Part shown: positions 8,290-19,700 of the stretch, piece after piece | Numbering within the stretch: the first letter of the stretch is position 1 | Layout: each line of letters begins with the position of its first letter | DNA from: Ruminococcoides intestinihominis | GTDB taxonomy: Bacteria > Bacillota > Clostridia > Oscillospirales > Acutalibacteraceae | Direction of reading: 5' to 3' | Assembly (NCBI RefSeq): GCF_040096285.1 | Contig: NZ_JBBMEY010000003.1 | Location: 1 to 64,000, forward strand | DNA: 64,000 nt | Translations under genes and position numbers: made by a program | Notes under the pieces: model-generated | Database searches by the model: none | What the model was told of the DNA's origin: nothing | The model's input: only the letters and a program-made list of their open reading frames with translations

Positions 8290-8318
8290 AATTATCCCTC
8301 CTAATATATTGTAACTAC

Positions 8319-8347
8319 ATTTTACCACTTATATTTTTTACTGTAAA
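8319..8347 (-). promoter_or_regulatory. Promoter of the beta-helix operon
   Basis: Minus-strand TTTACA, a 17-bp spacer and TAAAAT, 30-58 bp before the start codon. Confidence 0.5.
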
Positions 8348-8456
8348 TATTTATTAAAACAACACAATAACTTTGTGCAAAGTGTATTACAAGAATATTA
8401 CCACTTTGTATAATTTCACAACAAGAATTTATAATTAATAAGAAATGAACGCAAAA

Positions 8457-8482
8457 AGTCCCTTGTCAAAAGACAAGGGACT
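8457..8482 (-). terminator. Terminator of tuf
   Basis: AGTCCCTTGTC-aaaa-GACAAGGGACT is a perfect 11-bp stem with a T-run on the minus strand. It ends the str operon. Confidence 0.9.
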
Positions 8483-8517
8483 AAATTACTTAGGTAAATA
8501 ATTATATTAAGTTATAA

Positions 8518-9720
8518 TTATTCGTTGATAGATGTAACAGCACCTGAACCAACTGTTCTACCACCTTCACGGATAGCGAAACGAAGACCTTCTTCGATAG
8601 CGATAGGAGTGATTAGCTCAACTGACATTTCAACGTTATCACCAGGCATGCACATTTCTGTACCTTCTGGAAGTGTGATTGTACCTGTTACGTCTGTTGT
8701 TCTGAAGTAGAACTGTGGACGATAGTTGTTGAAGAATGGAGTATGACGGCCACCTTCGTCCTTTGTTAGAACGTAAACCTGGCCACTGAACTTCTTATGT
8801 GGGTGAATTGTACCTGGCTTTGCAAGAACCTGACCTCTTTCGATTTCAGATCTCTGAACACCTCTTAGAAGTGCACCAACGTTATCACCACATTCAGCAT
8901 AGTCTAGAGACTTTCTGAACATTTCAAGACCTGTAACAACAACCTTACGGATTTCGTCTGTTAGACCAACGATTTCAACTTCATCATTTACGTTGATAAC
9001 GCCTCTTTCAACTCTACCTGTTGCAACAGTACCACGACCTGTGATTGTGAATACGTCTTCAACTGGCATGATGAATGGCTTATCAGAATCTCTTTCTGGA
9101 GTTGGGATGAATTCGTCAACAGCATCCATTAGTTCGTGAATACACTTGTATTCAGGAGCATTTGTATCTGTTGATGTGCTTGTTAGAGCAAGATATGCTG
9201 AACCCTTGATGATTGGAGTGTCATCGCCTGGGAAGTCATATTCGTTTAGTAGGTCACGGATTTCCATTTCTACTAGTTCTAGTAGTTCAGGATCATCAAC
9301 TTGGTCAGTCTTGTTCATGAATACAACGATGTATGGAACACCAACCTGACGAGATAGAAGGATGTGTTCTCTTGTCTGTGGCATAGGACCATCAGCAGCA
9401 GAAACAACAAGGATAGCACCGTCCATCTGAGCAGCACCAGTGATCATGTTTTTAACATAGTCAGCATGGCCTGGGCAGTCAACGTGAGCGTAGTGTCTCT
9501 TATCTGTTTCATATTCAACGTGAGCTGTGTTGATTGTAATACCTCTTTCTCTTTCTTCTGGAGCCTTATCGATATTAGCATAATCAACGAAGTCTGCTTC
9601 ACCGTTTAGGTTAAGAACCTTTGTGATAGCAGCTGTAAGTGTAGTTTTACCATGGTCAACGTGACCGATAGTACCAATGTTTACGTGTGGCTTATTTCTT
9701 TCAAACTTTTCTCTTGCCAT
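8518..9720 (-). CDS. tuf: Elongation factor Tu
   Basis: A 400-aa GTPase that brings aminoacyl-tRNA to the ribosome. G1 GHVDHGKT is at about 19-26, G2 RGIT follows, G3 is DCPGH, G4 is MNKTD (the usual form is NKxD), and the protein ends SGAVTSINE. Full length. It is last in rpsL-rpsG-fusA-tuf, 116 bp after fusA, with its own promoter (9760-9788), a strong AGGAGG site and a terminator. Confidence 0.98.
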   Translation of the reverse strand: MAREKFERNKPHVNIGTIGHVDHGKTTLTAAITKVLNLNGEADFVDYANIDKAPEERERGITINTAHVEYETDKRHYAHVDCPGHADYVKNMITGAAQMDGAILVVSAADGPMPQTREHILLSRQVGVPYIVVFMNKTDQVDDPELLELVEMEIRDLLNEYDFPGDDTPIIKGSAYLALTSTSTDTNAPEYKCIHELMDAVDEFIPTPERDSDKPFIMPVEDVFTITGRGTVATGRVERGVINVNDEVEIVGLTDEIRKVVVTGLEMFRKSLDYAECGDNVGALLRGVQRSEIERGQVLAKPGTIHPHKKFSGQVYVLTKDEGGRHTPFFNNYRPQFYFRTTDVTGTITLPEGTEMCMPGDNVEMSVELITPIAIEEGLRFAIREGGRTVGSGAVTSINE

Positions 9721-9759
9721 TTTTATAATCCTCCTTAGATTAAAATCTTGGTAGTTATT

Positions 9760-9788
9760 ATTGTAACAATTTTTTAATAAAATTGCAA
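9760..9788 (-). promoter_or_regulatory. Separate promoter in front of tuf
   Basis: Minus-strand TTGCAA, a 17-bp spacer and TACAAT in the fusA-tuf gap. A perfect dyad CTTTTGTTGA-n7-TCAACAAAAG (9791-9817) lies just upstream. It lacks a good U-tract, so it may be a 3'-end stabiliser or weak terminator of the fusA message. Confidence 0.55.
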
Positions 9789-9836
9789 CCCTTTTGTTGA
9801 TATATAATCAACAAAAGAGTATTAATTTATAAGATA

Positions 9837-11921
9837 TTAGTCTTCAGACTTCTTATTACGCTTTGACATAATGTCTTCAGCGATTGACTTTGGAACTTCC
9901 TGATATGTGTCTGGTTCCATTACGTACTGACCACGGCCCTGAGTCTTAGAACGCATATCAGTAGCATAACCGAACATTTCAGATAGAGGAACATGAGCGT
10001 TGATACGCTGAGCATTACCAACAGCTTCCATACCCTGAATCTGACCACGACGAGAGTTAAGGTCACCGATAACGTCACCCATATACTCTTCAGGAACAAT
10101 AACTGTAACCTTCATTAGTGGTTCAAGTAGAACAGGATCTGCCTTCTTCATAGCTTCCTTGAAAGCCATAGAACCGGCAATCTTAAATGCCATTTCAGAT
10201 GAGTCAACTTCATGGTAAGAACCATCATATAGTTCAACCTTACAGTCAACTACATTGTAGTTAGCTAAGATACCTGACTGCATAGCACCCTGGATACCTT
10301 GGTCAACTGCTGGAATGTATTCCTTAGGAATAGCACCACCAACGATAGAGTTAACAAATTCGTAGCCCTTGCCTGGGTTAGGAGAAACACGAATCTTAAC
10401 ATGACCGTACTGACCTTTACCACCTGACTGACGAGCATACTTCATATCAACATCTGCATCAGAACGGATTGTTTCTTTATAAGCAACCTGTGGTGCACCG
10501 ATGTTAGCTTCTACCTTGAATTCTCTTAGTAGTCTGTCAACGATAATTTCTAGATGAAGTTCACCCATACCGGCAATGATTGTCTGGCCTGTTTCTTCAT
10601 CTGTATATGCCTTAAATGTTGGGTCTTCTTCTGCAAGTTTTGCAAGAGCAATACCCATCTTTTCCTGACCTGCTTTTGTCTTAGGTTCAATAGCAACTCT
10701 AATAACAGGTTCTGGGAATTCCATTGATTCAAGGATGATAGGGTGCTTTTCGTCACAAAGAGTATCACCTGTAGTAGTATTCTTTAGACCAACAGCAGCA
10801 GCAATATCACCGGCATAAACTGTATCAATGTCTTTTCTATGGTTAGCATGCATCTGTAGGATACGACCAAGTCTTTCGTTCTTATCCTTTGATGCGTTGT
10901 AAACTGTCTGACCAGCATTAACAACACCGGAATATACTCTGAAGAAACATAGCTTACCAACGAATGGGTCAGTTGCAATCTTAAATGCAAGAGCTGCAAA
11001 TGGTTCATCGTCAGAAGAATGTCTTACATCTTCTTCACCTGTGTCTGGGTTAACACCCTTAATTGATGGGATGTCAACAGGAGCTGGCATATAGTCAACG
11101 ATAGCATTAAGAAGTAGCTGTACACCCTTGTTACGGTATGAAGTACCACAAGTTACAGGTACCATTTCGTTAGCAATAGTAGCCTTACGAATAGTCTTCT
11201 TAATTTCGTCAATTGTTAGTTCTTCGCCTTCGAAATATTTTTCCATTAGAGCGTCATCTAGTTCTGCAACAGAATCGATTAGCTGTTCATGGTATTTCTG
11301 AGCGATTTCCTTCATATCTTCAGGAATTTCTTCTTCTCTAATGTCTGTACCGTCATCATTGTAATATACTTCAGCCTTCATTGTAACTAGGTCAACAATG
11401 CCTCTGAATGTATCTTCAGCACCGATTGGTAGCTGAATTGGAACTGCGTTACAGCTTAGTCTGTCTTTCATCATCTGAACAACTCTGTAGAAGTCAGCAC
11501 CCATAATGTCCATCTTATTTACATAAGCCATTCTTGGAACATGATAGTTATCAGCCTGTCTCCAAACTGTTTCTGACTGTGGTTCAACACCACCCTTAGC
11601 ACAAAGTACTGTTACAGAACCGTCAAGTACACGAAGTGAACGTTCAACTTCAGCAGTGAAGTCAACGTGACCAGGTGTGTCGATGATGTTGATTCTGTGA
11701 TCCTTCCAGAAACATGTAGTAGCAGCAGATGTAATTGTTACACCACGTTCTTGTTCCTGAACCATCCAGTCCATAGTAGCAGCACCATCATGTGTTTCAC
11801 CAATCTTATGGTTAACACCTGTGTAGTACAGAATTCTTTCAGTAGTTGTAGTTTTACCGGCATCAATATGAGCCATGATACCGATATTTCTTGTCATTTC
11901 AAGTGAAACCTGTCTTGCCAT
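9837..11921 (-). CDS. fusA: Elongation factor G
   Basis: A 694-aa translocase GTPase of normal length. G1 AHIDAGKTT is near the N-terminus, followed by RGVTI, DTPGHVDFT and NKMD, then the domain IV/V region with GGKGQYGHVKI and IPKEYIP. The start is ATG behind GGAGG. It is third in the str operon, 44 bp after rpsG. Confidence 0.98.
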   Translation of the reverse strand: MARQVSLEMTRNIGIMAHIDAGKTTTTERILYYTGVNHKIGETHDGAATMDWMVQEQERGVTITSAATTCFWKDHRINIIDTPGHVDFTAEVERSLRVLDGSVTVLCAKGGVEPQSETVWRQADNYHVPRMAYVNKMDIMGADFYRVVQMMKDRLSCNAVPIQLPIGAEDTFRGIVDLVTMKAEVYYNDDGTDIREEEIPEDMKEIAQKYHEQLIDSVAELDDALMEKYFEGEELTIDEIKKTIRKATIANEMVPVTCGTSYRNKGVQLLLNAIVDYMPAPVDIPSIKGVNPDTGEEDVRHSSDDEPFAALAFKIATDPFVGKLCFFRVYSGVVNAGQTVYNASKDKNERLGRILQMHANHRKDIDTVYAGDIAAAVGLKNTTTGDTLCDEKHPIILESMEFPEPVIRVAIEPKTKAGQEKMGIALAKLAEEDPTFKAYTDEETGQTIIAGMGELHLEIIVDRLLREFKVEANIGAPQVAYKETIRSDADVDMKYARQSGGKGQYGHVKIRVSPNPGKGYEFVNSIVGGAIPKEYIPAVDQGIQGAMQSGILANYNVVDCKVELYDGSYHEVDSSEMAFKIAGSMAFKEAMKKADPVLLEPLMKVTVIVPEEYMGDVIGDLNSRRGQIQGMEAVGNAQRINAHVPLSEMFGYATDMRSKTQGRGQYVMEPDTYQEVPKSIAEDIMSKRNKKSED

Positions 11922-11965
11922 GGTTAATATCCTCCTTTATAAGTTATTTCTAATAAGTCCTGCTA

Positions 11966-12436
11966 TTACCATCTGTAATGAGCGAAAGCCTTATTAGCTT
12001 CAGCCATCTTATGAGTATCTTCACGCTTCTTAAATGCGCCACCTGTACTGTTGATAGCATCAAGGATTTCACCAGCAAGTCTTTCTTTCATTGTTCTTTC
12101 TGAACGCTGTCTTGAATATGCTGTGATCCAACGAAGACCTAGAGTCTGTCTTCTTTCTGCTCTAACTTCCATAGGTACTTGGTAAGTTGCACCACCTACA
12201 CGACGAGCTTTAACTTCAAGAACCGGCATAACATTTTCCATTGCGTTCTCGAATGTTTCTAGTGGATCGTTACCTGTCTTTTCCTGGATGATGTCGAATG
12301 CACCGTAAACGATTTTCTGAGCAACACCCTTCTTACCATCAAGCATAACGTTGTTGATTAGACGAGTAACTAGTTTTGAATTATACATTGGGTCTGGCAA
12401 AACATCACGTTTTGCGATTGAGCCTCTTCTTGGCAC
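11966..12436 (-). CDS. rpsG: 30S ribosomal protein S7
   Basis: The GTG at 12436 with AAGGAGGG upstream gives exactly 156 aa (PRRGSIAKRDVLPDP... to KAFAHYRW), the canonical S7 length. An in-frame extension of 18 codons upstream is not part of the protein. S7 binds the 3' domain of 16S rRNA. It lies in the str operon between rpsL and fusA. Confidence 0.96.
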   Translation of the reverse strand: MPRRGSIAKRDVLPDPMYNSKLVTRLINNVMLDGKKGVAQKIVYGAFDIIQEKTGNDPLETFENAMENVMPVLEVKARRVGGATYQVPMEVRAERRQTLGLRWITAYSRQRSERTMKERLAGEILDAINSTGGAFKKREDTHKMAEANKAFAHYRW

Positions 12437-12581
12437 TTTACTTCCCTCCTTCACAATATTTGAGATATCATAGGTACTCGAAAGCGACAAACTTCCGTAC
12501 TGCCAACAGAAACTCTATAATCTATATAAAGTCTGCTTTTGCAGTAACTATTTAACATAAAAGTGTTAGTTTGTCAATTCC

Positions 12582-13001
12582 TTATTTACCTGCTTTTGGG
12601 CGCTTTGCGCCATACTTTGAACGAGCCTGATTTCTGTTAGCAACGCCCTGAGCATCAAGTGTGCCACGAACGATATGGTAACGAACACCAGGTAAGTCTT
12701 TTACACGGCCACCACGGATAAGAACAACTGAGTGTTCCTGTAGGTTATGACCAACACCAGGGATATAAGAACTAACTTCAATACCGTTTGAAAGTCTTAC
12801 TCTGGCAATCTTTCTAAGAGCTGAGTTAGGCTTCTTTGGTGTAGCAGTTGACACTTTAGTACATACGCCTCTCTTTTGTGGGGAAGCATTATCAGTAGCC
12901 TGTCTCTTCTGTGAGTTCCAACCCTTTAAAAGAGCAGGTGCCTTTGCCTTCTTTTCAGTAACTTCTCTACCCTTGCGAACAAGCTGGTTAAATGTAGGCA
13001 T
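12582..13001 (-). CDS. rpsL: 30S ribosomal protein S12
   Basis: The ATG at 13001 behind AAGGAGG gives 139 aa beginning MPTFNQLVRKGRE. An in-frame 24-codon extension upstream lacks a ribosome site. The decoding-site loops TPKKPNSALRK and RGGRVKDLPGVRYH keep both lysines where streptomycin-resistance changes occur, so the gene looks wild type. First gene of the str operon. Confidence 0.96.
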   Translation of the reverse strand: MPTFNQLVRKGREVTEKKAKAPALLKGWNSQKRQATDNASPQKRGVCTKVSTATPKKPNSALRKIARVRLSNGIEVSSYIPGVGHNLQEHSVVLIRGGRVKDLPGVRYHIVRGTLDAQGVANRNQARSKYGAKRPKAGK

Positions 13002-13097
13002 TTTTTTCCTCCTTCTTAAATTATTTCGGTTTTTCCGATATTTTAGCACGGATTTTACTGTAATTTTACGCAATTACCCTATTCCACGCTTACCGTC

Positions 13098-13127
13098 ATT
13101 CTATCACATAAGTTACAACATTGTCAA
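13098..13127 (-). promoter_or_regulatory. Promoter of the str operon
   Basis: Minus-strand TTGACA, an 18-bp spacer and TAGAAT about 100 bp before rpsL. The rpoC terminator lies just upstream, so the str operon is transcribed independently of rpoBC. Confidence 0.75.
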
Positions 13128-13163
13128 TAATAAATTTCATATTTTTTCTTTTTTTCTGCAAAA

Positions 13164-13190
13164 AAGAGGCTACCCATAAGGGTAACCTCT
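13164..13190 (-). terminator. Terminator of rpoBC
   Basis: AGAGGTTACCC-tta-TGGGTAGCCTCT followed by TTTTTT on the minus strand. The stem has one G-U pair. Confidence 0.88.
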
Positions 13191-13208
13191 AATTTAAACA
13201 GTTATATA

Positions 13209-16200
13209 TTAGTCAAGTGGCTGTACCTGCTGTGGCTGAACATAGTTTTCTTCAAGTTCAACACCGTTGTATCTGTGCATACCTGTACCGGCAGGAATTA
13301 GCTTACCAATGATAACATTTTCTTTTAGACCTACCAATGGGTCAACCTTACCCTTAATAGCAGCATCTGTAAGAACTCTAGTTGTTTCCTGGAATGAAGC
13401 AGCTGATAGGAATGAATCAGTAGCAAGAGCTGCCTTTGTAATACCAAGAAGTAACTGAGTATACTTAGCAGGTTTAAGACCTTCTTCACCGTTCTTAATT
13501 CTTTCTTCAATCATCTTGTTTTCGTAAAGAACCTCGTTACGGTCATAGTTCTGACCGGCCATAAAGCTAGTAGAACCACTGTCTTCAATCTTAACCTTCT
13601 TCATCATCTGACGAACAATAACTTCGATATGCTTATCGTTGATATCAACACCCTGTAGACGGTATGTTGACTGTACTTCAGAGATTAGGTAGTTCTGAAC
13701 AGCCTTTGGTCCAAGGATTGAAAGAATATCAGCCGGATAAATAGCACCATCAGTAATCTTGTCACCGGCCTTGATAACCTGACCTTCTTCAACATTTACT
13801 CTAAAGCCGAATGGGATTAGGTACTGTCTTTCTTCACCTGTTGCCTTATTATAAACAACTGCGTGACGAGCCTTCTTGATTTCTTCAAATCTAACTTCAC
13901 CGTCGATTTCAGAAATAATAGCAAGTGACTTAGGCTTTCTGGCTTCAAATAGTTCTTCAACTCTTGGAAGACCCTGTGTAATATCTTCAGCAGAAGCAAC
14001 ACCACCGGTGTGGAATGTTCTCATTGTTAGCTGAGTACCAGGTTCACCGATTGACTGAGCTGCGATAATACCAACAGCTTCACCAACAGTAACAGGCTGA
14101 CCGTTTGCAAGGTTAGAACCGTAGCACTTTCTACATACACCATGCTTACAATGACAACCAAGGATACTTCTGATTTCGATTTCTTCTGTACCTGCATTAA
14201 CAATAATATCTGCTTCTTCTTCGCCCATCATCTTGTCCTTAGATACAAGAACATTGCCATTTTCATCACAGAAGTCATGAACAAGGTATCTACCGATAAG
14301 TCTTTCACGAAGACCTTCAATAACATTGTTGCCTGACTTAATATCGAAGATTTCAAGACCTTCATCAGTATGACAATCGTCTTCACGAATAATAACATCC
14401 TGAGAAACATCAACAAGTCTTCTTGTTAGGTAACCTGAGTCGGCAGTTCTTAGAGCAGTATCGGCTAGACCCTTACGAGCACCTCTGGAAGAAATAAAGT
14501 ATTCCATGATGTTTAGACCTTCACGGTAGTTAGCTCTGATAGGGATTTCAATTGTTTTACCTGATGTGTTGGCAATCAAACCACGCATACCGGCTAGCTG
14601 ACGAATCTGTGACATACTACCACGAGCACCTGAGTCAGCCATCATATAGATTGGGTTGAATCTATCTAGGTTATCCTGTAGTTTTGCAGTAACATCATCA
14701 GTAGCTTTTTCCCAAACTTTAAGAACATTTTGGTAACGTTCGTCGTTTGATAGGAAACCCATCATATATTCGTTACGGATACCATCAACTTGTTCTTCAG
14801 CAGCTGAGATAATTGCTTTCTTCTCAGGTGGAATCTTAGCATCACAAACAGCAACTGTGATAGCACCTCTTGTTGAATATTTATAACCTTGAGCCTTGAT
14901 ATGGTCAAGAACAACTGAAGTAGTCTGTGTGCCGTGTACTCTGATACAAGCATCAATAATCTTACCTAGCTGTTTCTTACCTACAAGGAAGTCAATTTCT
15001 AATTTAAATTTGTTTTCTTCAAGACTTCTGTCAACAAAGCCTAGATCCTGAGGAATTGGGTTATTAAAGATAATCTTACCAACTGTTGTATCGACTAGGG
15101 CTGATTCTTTAACACCGTTGAATTCCTTAGTCATTCTAACCTTAATCTTAGAATGAAGTGTTAGGTAGCCTGTCTGATAAGCCATCATAGCTTCATCAAC
15201 ATCTCTAAATACCTTACCTTCGCCCTTTTCTCCGTCCTTATCAAGTGTTAGGTAATAAGAACCAAGAATCATATCCTGTGTAGGTACACAAACAGGACGA
15301 CCGTCAGAAGGTTTTAGTAGGTTACCGGCAGCAAGCATTAGGAATCTTGCTTCAGCCTGAGCTTCTGCAGATAGTGGTACATGGACAGCCATCTGGTCAC
15401 CATCGAAGTCAGCGTTGTAAGCTGTACATACAAGTGGGTGTAGCTTTAAAGCACGACCTTCAACAAGTACAGGTTCAAATGCCTGAATACCAAGTCTATG
15501 AAGTGTAGGAGCACGGTTTAGTAGAACCGGATGACCCTTGATAACAACTTCAAGTGCATCCCAAACTTCAGGCTTTGCTCTTTCAACTGCTTTTCTTGCA
15601 GCCTTAATATTTACAACAGCCTTTGTTTCTACAAGTCTCTTCATAACGAAAGGCTTAAATAGTTCAAGTGCCATTTCCTTAGGAAGACCACACTGATACA
15701 TCTTTAGTTCAGGACCAACAACGATAACTGAACGACCTGAGTAGTCAACACGCTTACCCAGTAGGTTCTGACGGAAACGACCCTGCTTACCCTTTAGCAT
15801 ATCAGATAGTGACTTAAGAGGTCTGTTGTTAGGACCTGTAACAGGTCTGCCCTTTCTGCCGTTGTCGATTAGTGAGTCAACAGCTTCCTGTAGCATTCTC
15901 TTTTCGTTTCTGATAATAATATCAGGAGCTTGTAGTTCAAGTAGTCTTGCAAGACGGTTGTTTCTGTTAATAACTCTTCTATATAGGTCATTAAGGTCAG
16001 ATGTTGCAAATCTACCACCATCAAGCTGAACCATAGGTCTGATGTCCGGTGGAATAACAGGAATAACATCAAGAATCATCCATTCAGGTCTGTTACCTGA
16101 CTGACGGAATGATTCAACAACTTCTAGTCTCTTAAGAAGTCTAACTCTCTTCTGACCTGATGCACCTTCAAGATCAGTAGTAATCTGAGTATATAGCTGA

Positions 16201-16754
16201 TCAAGGTCGATTTCTGTTAGAAGTTCCTTGATAGCTTCAGCACCCATACCTGCTCTAAAGTCATCTTCATACTTTTCATACAAATCTCTGTATTCTGTTT
16301 CAGTAAGAATCTGCATTTTAGAGATTTCTCTAGCTTCACCCGGATCAATAACAATGTAAGATGCAAAGTATAGAACCTGTTCCAAAGCCTTAGGAGAAAT
16401 ATCAAGCATTAGGGAAATTCTTGAAGGAATACCCTTAAAGTACCAAATGTGTGATACAGGAGCAGCTAGTTCAATATGACCCATTCTTTCTCTACGAACC
16501 TTGGATCTTGTAACTTCAACACCACATCTATCACAAATTTTACCTTTAAAACGGATTTTCTTATATTTACCACAGTGACATTCCCAGTCCTTAGTAGGTC
16601 CGAAAATTCTTTCACAGAATAGACCGTCTCTCTCAGGCTTTAATGTTCTGTAGTTAATTGTTTCTGGTTTCTTAACTTCACCATATGACCATTCTCTAAT
16701 CTGGTCAGGGGAGGCAAGACCAATTTTAATTGAATCAAATGTATTGTTTTCCAT
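13209..16754 (-). CDS. rpoC: RNA polymerase subunit beta'
   Basis: A 1181-aa subunit, the normal length for Clostridia. It shows the N-terminal zinc site (CHCGKYKK...CDRCG), the catalytic NADFDGD magnesium loop near residue 450, the bridge-helix/trigger-loop region, and a second zinc cluster CHCKHGVCRKCYG. It lies 17 bp after rpoB with its own GGAGG site. Confidence 0.98.
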   Translation of the reverse strand: MENNTFDSIKIGLASPDQIREWSYGEVKKPETINYRTLKPERDGLFCERIFGPTKDWECHCGKYKKIRFKGKICDRCGVEVTRSKVRRERMGHIELAAPVSHIWYFKGIPSRISLMLDISPKALEQVLYFASYIVIDPGEAREISKMQILTETEYRDLYEKYEDDFRAGMGAEAIKELLTEIDLDQLYTQITTDLEGASGQKRVRLLKRLEVVESFRQSGNRPEWMILDVIPVIPPDIRPMVQLDGGRFATSDLNDLYRRVINRNNRLARLLELQAPDIIIRNEKRMLQEAVDSLIDNGRKGRPVTGPNNRPLKSLSDMLKGKQGRFRQNLLGKRVDYSGRSVIVVGPELKMYQCGLPKEMALELFKPFVMKRLVETKAVVNIKAARKAVERAKPEVWDALEVVIKGHPVLLNRAPTLHRLGIQAFEPVLVEGRALKLHPLVCTAYNADFDGDQMAVHVPLSAEAQAEARFLMLAAGNLLKPSDGRPVCVPTQDMILGSYYLTLDKDGEKGEGKVFRDVDEAMMAYQTGYLTLHSKIKVRMTKEFNGVKESALVDTTVGKIIFNNPIPQDLGFVDRSLEENKFKLEIDFLVGKKQLGKIIDACIRVHGTQTTSVVLDHIKAQGYKYSTRGAITVAVCDAKIPPEKKAIISAAEEQVDGIRNEYMMGFLSNDERYQNVLKVWEKATDDVTAKLQDNLDRFNPIYMMADSGARGSMSQIRQLAGMRGLIANTSGKTIEIPIRANYREGLNIMEYFISSRGARKGLADTALRTADSGYLTRRLVDVSQDVIIREDDCHTDEGLEIFDIKSGNNVIEGLRERLIGRYLVHDFCDENGNVLVSKDKMMGEEEADIIVNAGTEEIEIRSILGCHCKHGVCRKCYGSNLANGQPVTVGEAVGIIAAQSIGEPGTQLTMRTFHTGGVASAEDITQGLPRVEELFEARKPKSLAIISEIDGEVRFEEIKKARHAVVYNKATGEERQYLIPFGFRVNVEEGQVIKAGDKITDGAIYPADILSILGPKAVQNYLISEVQSTYRLQGVDINDKHIEVIVRQMMKKVKIEDSGSTSFMAGQNYDRNEVLYENKMIEERIKNGEEGLKPAKYTQLLLGITKAALATDSFLSAASFQETTRVLTDAAIKGKVDPLVGLKENVIIGKLIPAGTGMHRYNGVELEENYVQPQQVQPLD

Positions 16755-16771
16755 TATAAACTGCCTCCTTA

Positions 16772-19700
16772 TTATAATTCATCTGAACCAAAATCATCAA
16801 AGTTTAACATATCGTCATTATCTTCAACGATTGAGTTTTCATCAAACATATTACCCTCACCGTCAGAATCTTCGTCCAGTACGAAACCTTCCATACCTTC
16901 GGAAGTCATAACATTATCTTCTTCAAGGGTTTCTTCGTTATTAGCAACTTCAGGAATATCATCATCAAAATGTTGCTTTAGGTCAATTTCATTCTTATCT
17001 TCGTCAAGTACCTTAACATCAAGAGCAAGTGACTGTAATTCCTTAATAAGAACCTTAAATGATTCAGGAATACCAGGAGTAGGAATGTTCTGACCCTTAA
17101 CGATTGATTCGTAAGTTTTAACTCTACCAACAACATCATCAGACTTAACTGTTAGGATTTCCTGTAGAGTATAAGCAGCACCATAAGCTTCAAGTGCCCA
17201 AACTTCCATTTCACCGAAACGCTGACCACCGAACTGTGCTTTACCACCAAGTGGCTGTTGAGTAACAAGTGAGTATGGACCTGTTGAACGAGCATGAATC
17301 TTATCATCAACAAGGTGATGCAACTTCAAGTAATACATATAACCAACGGTAACAGGGTTATCAAATCTTTCACCTGTACGGCCATCAACAAGCCATGTTT
17401 TACCGTCTTCGCTATAACCGGCATCTTTTAGACACTGGAAAATATCCTGTTCATGAGCACCGTCAAATACCGGTGTCATAATCTTCCAACCTAGAGCCTT
17501 AGCAGCATAACCTAGGTGAACTTCTAGAACCTGTCCGATGTTCATACGAGATGGAACACCCAGAGGGTTAAGAACGATGTCAAGTGGAGTACCATCAGGT
17601 AGGAATGGCATATCTTCCTGAGGTAGAATTCTGGAAACAACACCCTTGTTACCATGACGACCTGCCATCTTATCACCAACAGATAGCTTTCTCTTCTGAG
17701 CTAGGTAAACTCTAACAACCTTGTTAACACCGGGCTGTAGTTCTGAAGCACTTTCTTCACGAGTAAATACCTTAACATCAACAACGATACCTGTTTCACC
17801 ATGAGGTACTCTAAGTGAAGTATCTCTAACTTCTCTTGCCTTTTCACCGAAGATAGCTCTTAGTAGTCTTTCTTCAGCAGTTAGCTCAGTTTCACCCTTT
17901 GGAGTTACTTTACCAACAAGAATATCACCTGAACGAACTTCAGCACCGATGTGGATAATACCGTTTTCGTCAAGATCCTTAAGCATATCTTCACCGACAT
18001 TTGGAATGTCACGAGTAATTTCTTCAGGTCCTAACTTTGTATCACGAGCTTCTGTTTCGTGTTCTTCAATATGAATAGATGTGTACATATCTTCACGTAC
18101 AATCTTTTCGTTAATTAGAACAGCATCTTCGTAGTTATAACCTTCCCAAGTCATAAATCCGATAAGTGCGTTCTTACCAAGAGCAAGTTCACCGTTGTCT
18201 GTAGCAGGACCATCAGCAAGAACTTCACCCTTAACAATTCTTTGACCTCTGTCAACAACAGGAATCTGATTGATACAAGTACTCTGGTTAGAACGAAGGA
18301 ACTTGATTACATCAAAGTTCTGAATTCTACCACTGTCGTACTGAACACAAATCTTGTCAGCAGAAACAGAAAGTACAATACCGTCTTCTTCAGCAAGAAT
18401 ACAGTTACCTGAGTCAACACCGGCTTTGTATTCCATACCTGTACCAACGATAGGAGATTCTGTAACAAGTAGAGGAACAGCCTGACGCTGCATGTTAGCA
18501 CCCATAAGAGCACGGTTTGCGTCATCGTTTTCTAGGAAAGGAATTAGAGATGTAGCAACAGAAACAACCATCTTAGGAGAAATATCCATAAAGTCGAATT
18601 CTTCCGGAGCAAGTTCTACAAATTCTTCTCTGCAACGACCAACAACCTTCTTGTTAACAAAACGACCGTTTTCGTCAAGTGGTTCGTTAGCCTGAGCAAC
18701 CTTGAAACCATCTTCAACATCAGCTGTCATATAAACAACTTCGTCAGTAACGATACCTGTTTCTTTATCAATCTTTCTATATGGAGCTTCAATGAAGCCG
18801 TATTCATTAATCTTTGCAAAAGTAGCTAAGTAAGAGATTAGACCGATGTTAGGACCTTCAGGAGTTTCGATAGGACACATACGGCCATAGTGAGTATAGT
18901 GAACATCTCGAACTTCGAATGATGCACGGTCTCTTGAAAGACCACCGGGACCTAGGGCTGAAAGTCTTCTCTTATGTGTAAGTTCAGCAAGAGGGTTGTT
19001 CTGGTCCATAAACTGTGATAGAGGAGAACTACCAAAGAACTCTTTAATAGCTGCTGTTACAGGACGAATATTAATTAGTGTATTTGGTGAAAGTGCCTCA
19101 GGGTCTTGAGCCTGAAGTGTCATTCTTTCACGGATAACTCTTTCAAGACGGCTGAAACCAATTCTAAACTGGTTCTGTAGTAGTTCACCTACGCAACGGA
19201 TTCTTCTGTTAGCTAGGTGGTCAATGTCGTCTGTTACACCAATACCCTGTGCTAGGGAATTCATATAGTTAATAGTAGCAAATATATCATCAATAGTAAT
19301 GTAGTTAGGGATTAGCTCTGCTTTGTTATCAATTAGAGCGTCCTTTAACTCTTCTTCTGTTTCACATTCTTCAAGAATTGGGAAAAGTACAGATGCTCTT
19401 ACTTTTTCGTTAATGCCGCATTCTTCTTCAGCATTAAAGTCAACATAAACATTAATGTCAACCATACCGTTTGAGATAACCTTTACAGGAATATCGTCGT
19501 CGCTCTTAACATAAGCAAGTGTAACACCGGCATTTTCAATTTCAAAAGCCTTTTCTCTTGTGATAACTTCATCAGCAAGAGCCATAACTTCACCTGTTCT
19601 TGGGTTAGCAATAGGAGATGCTAACTTGTAACCTTCAAGACGGTGAGCAATACCAAGCTTTTTGTTGTACTTATATCTACCTACTCTTGACATATCATAT

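Noticed and set aside
12437..12490. 18-codon N-terminal extension of S7
   Set aside because: The GTG at 12436 has the ribosome site and gives the canonical 156-aa protein.
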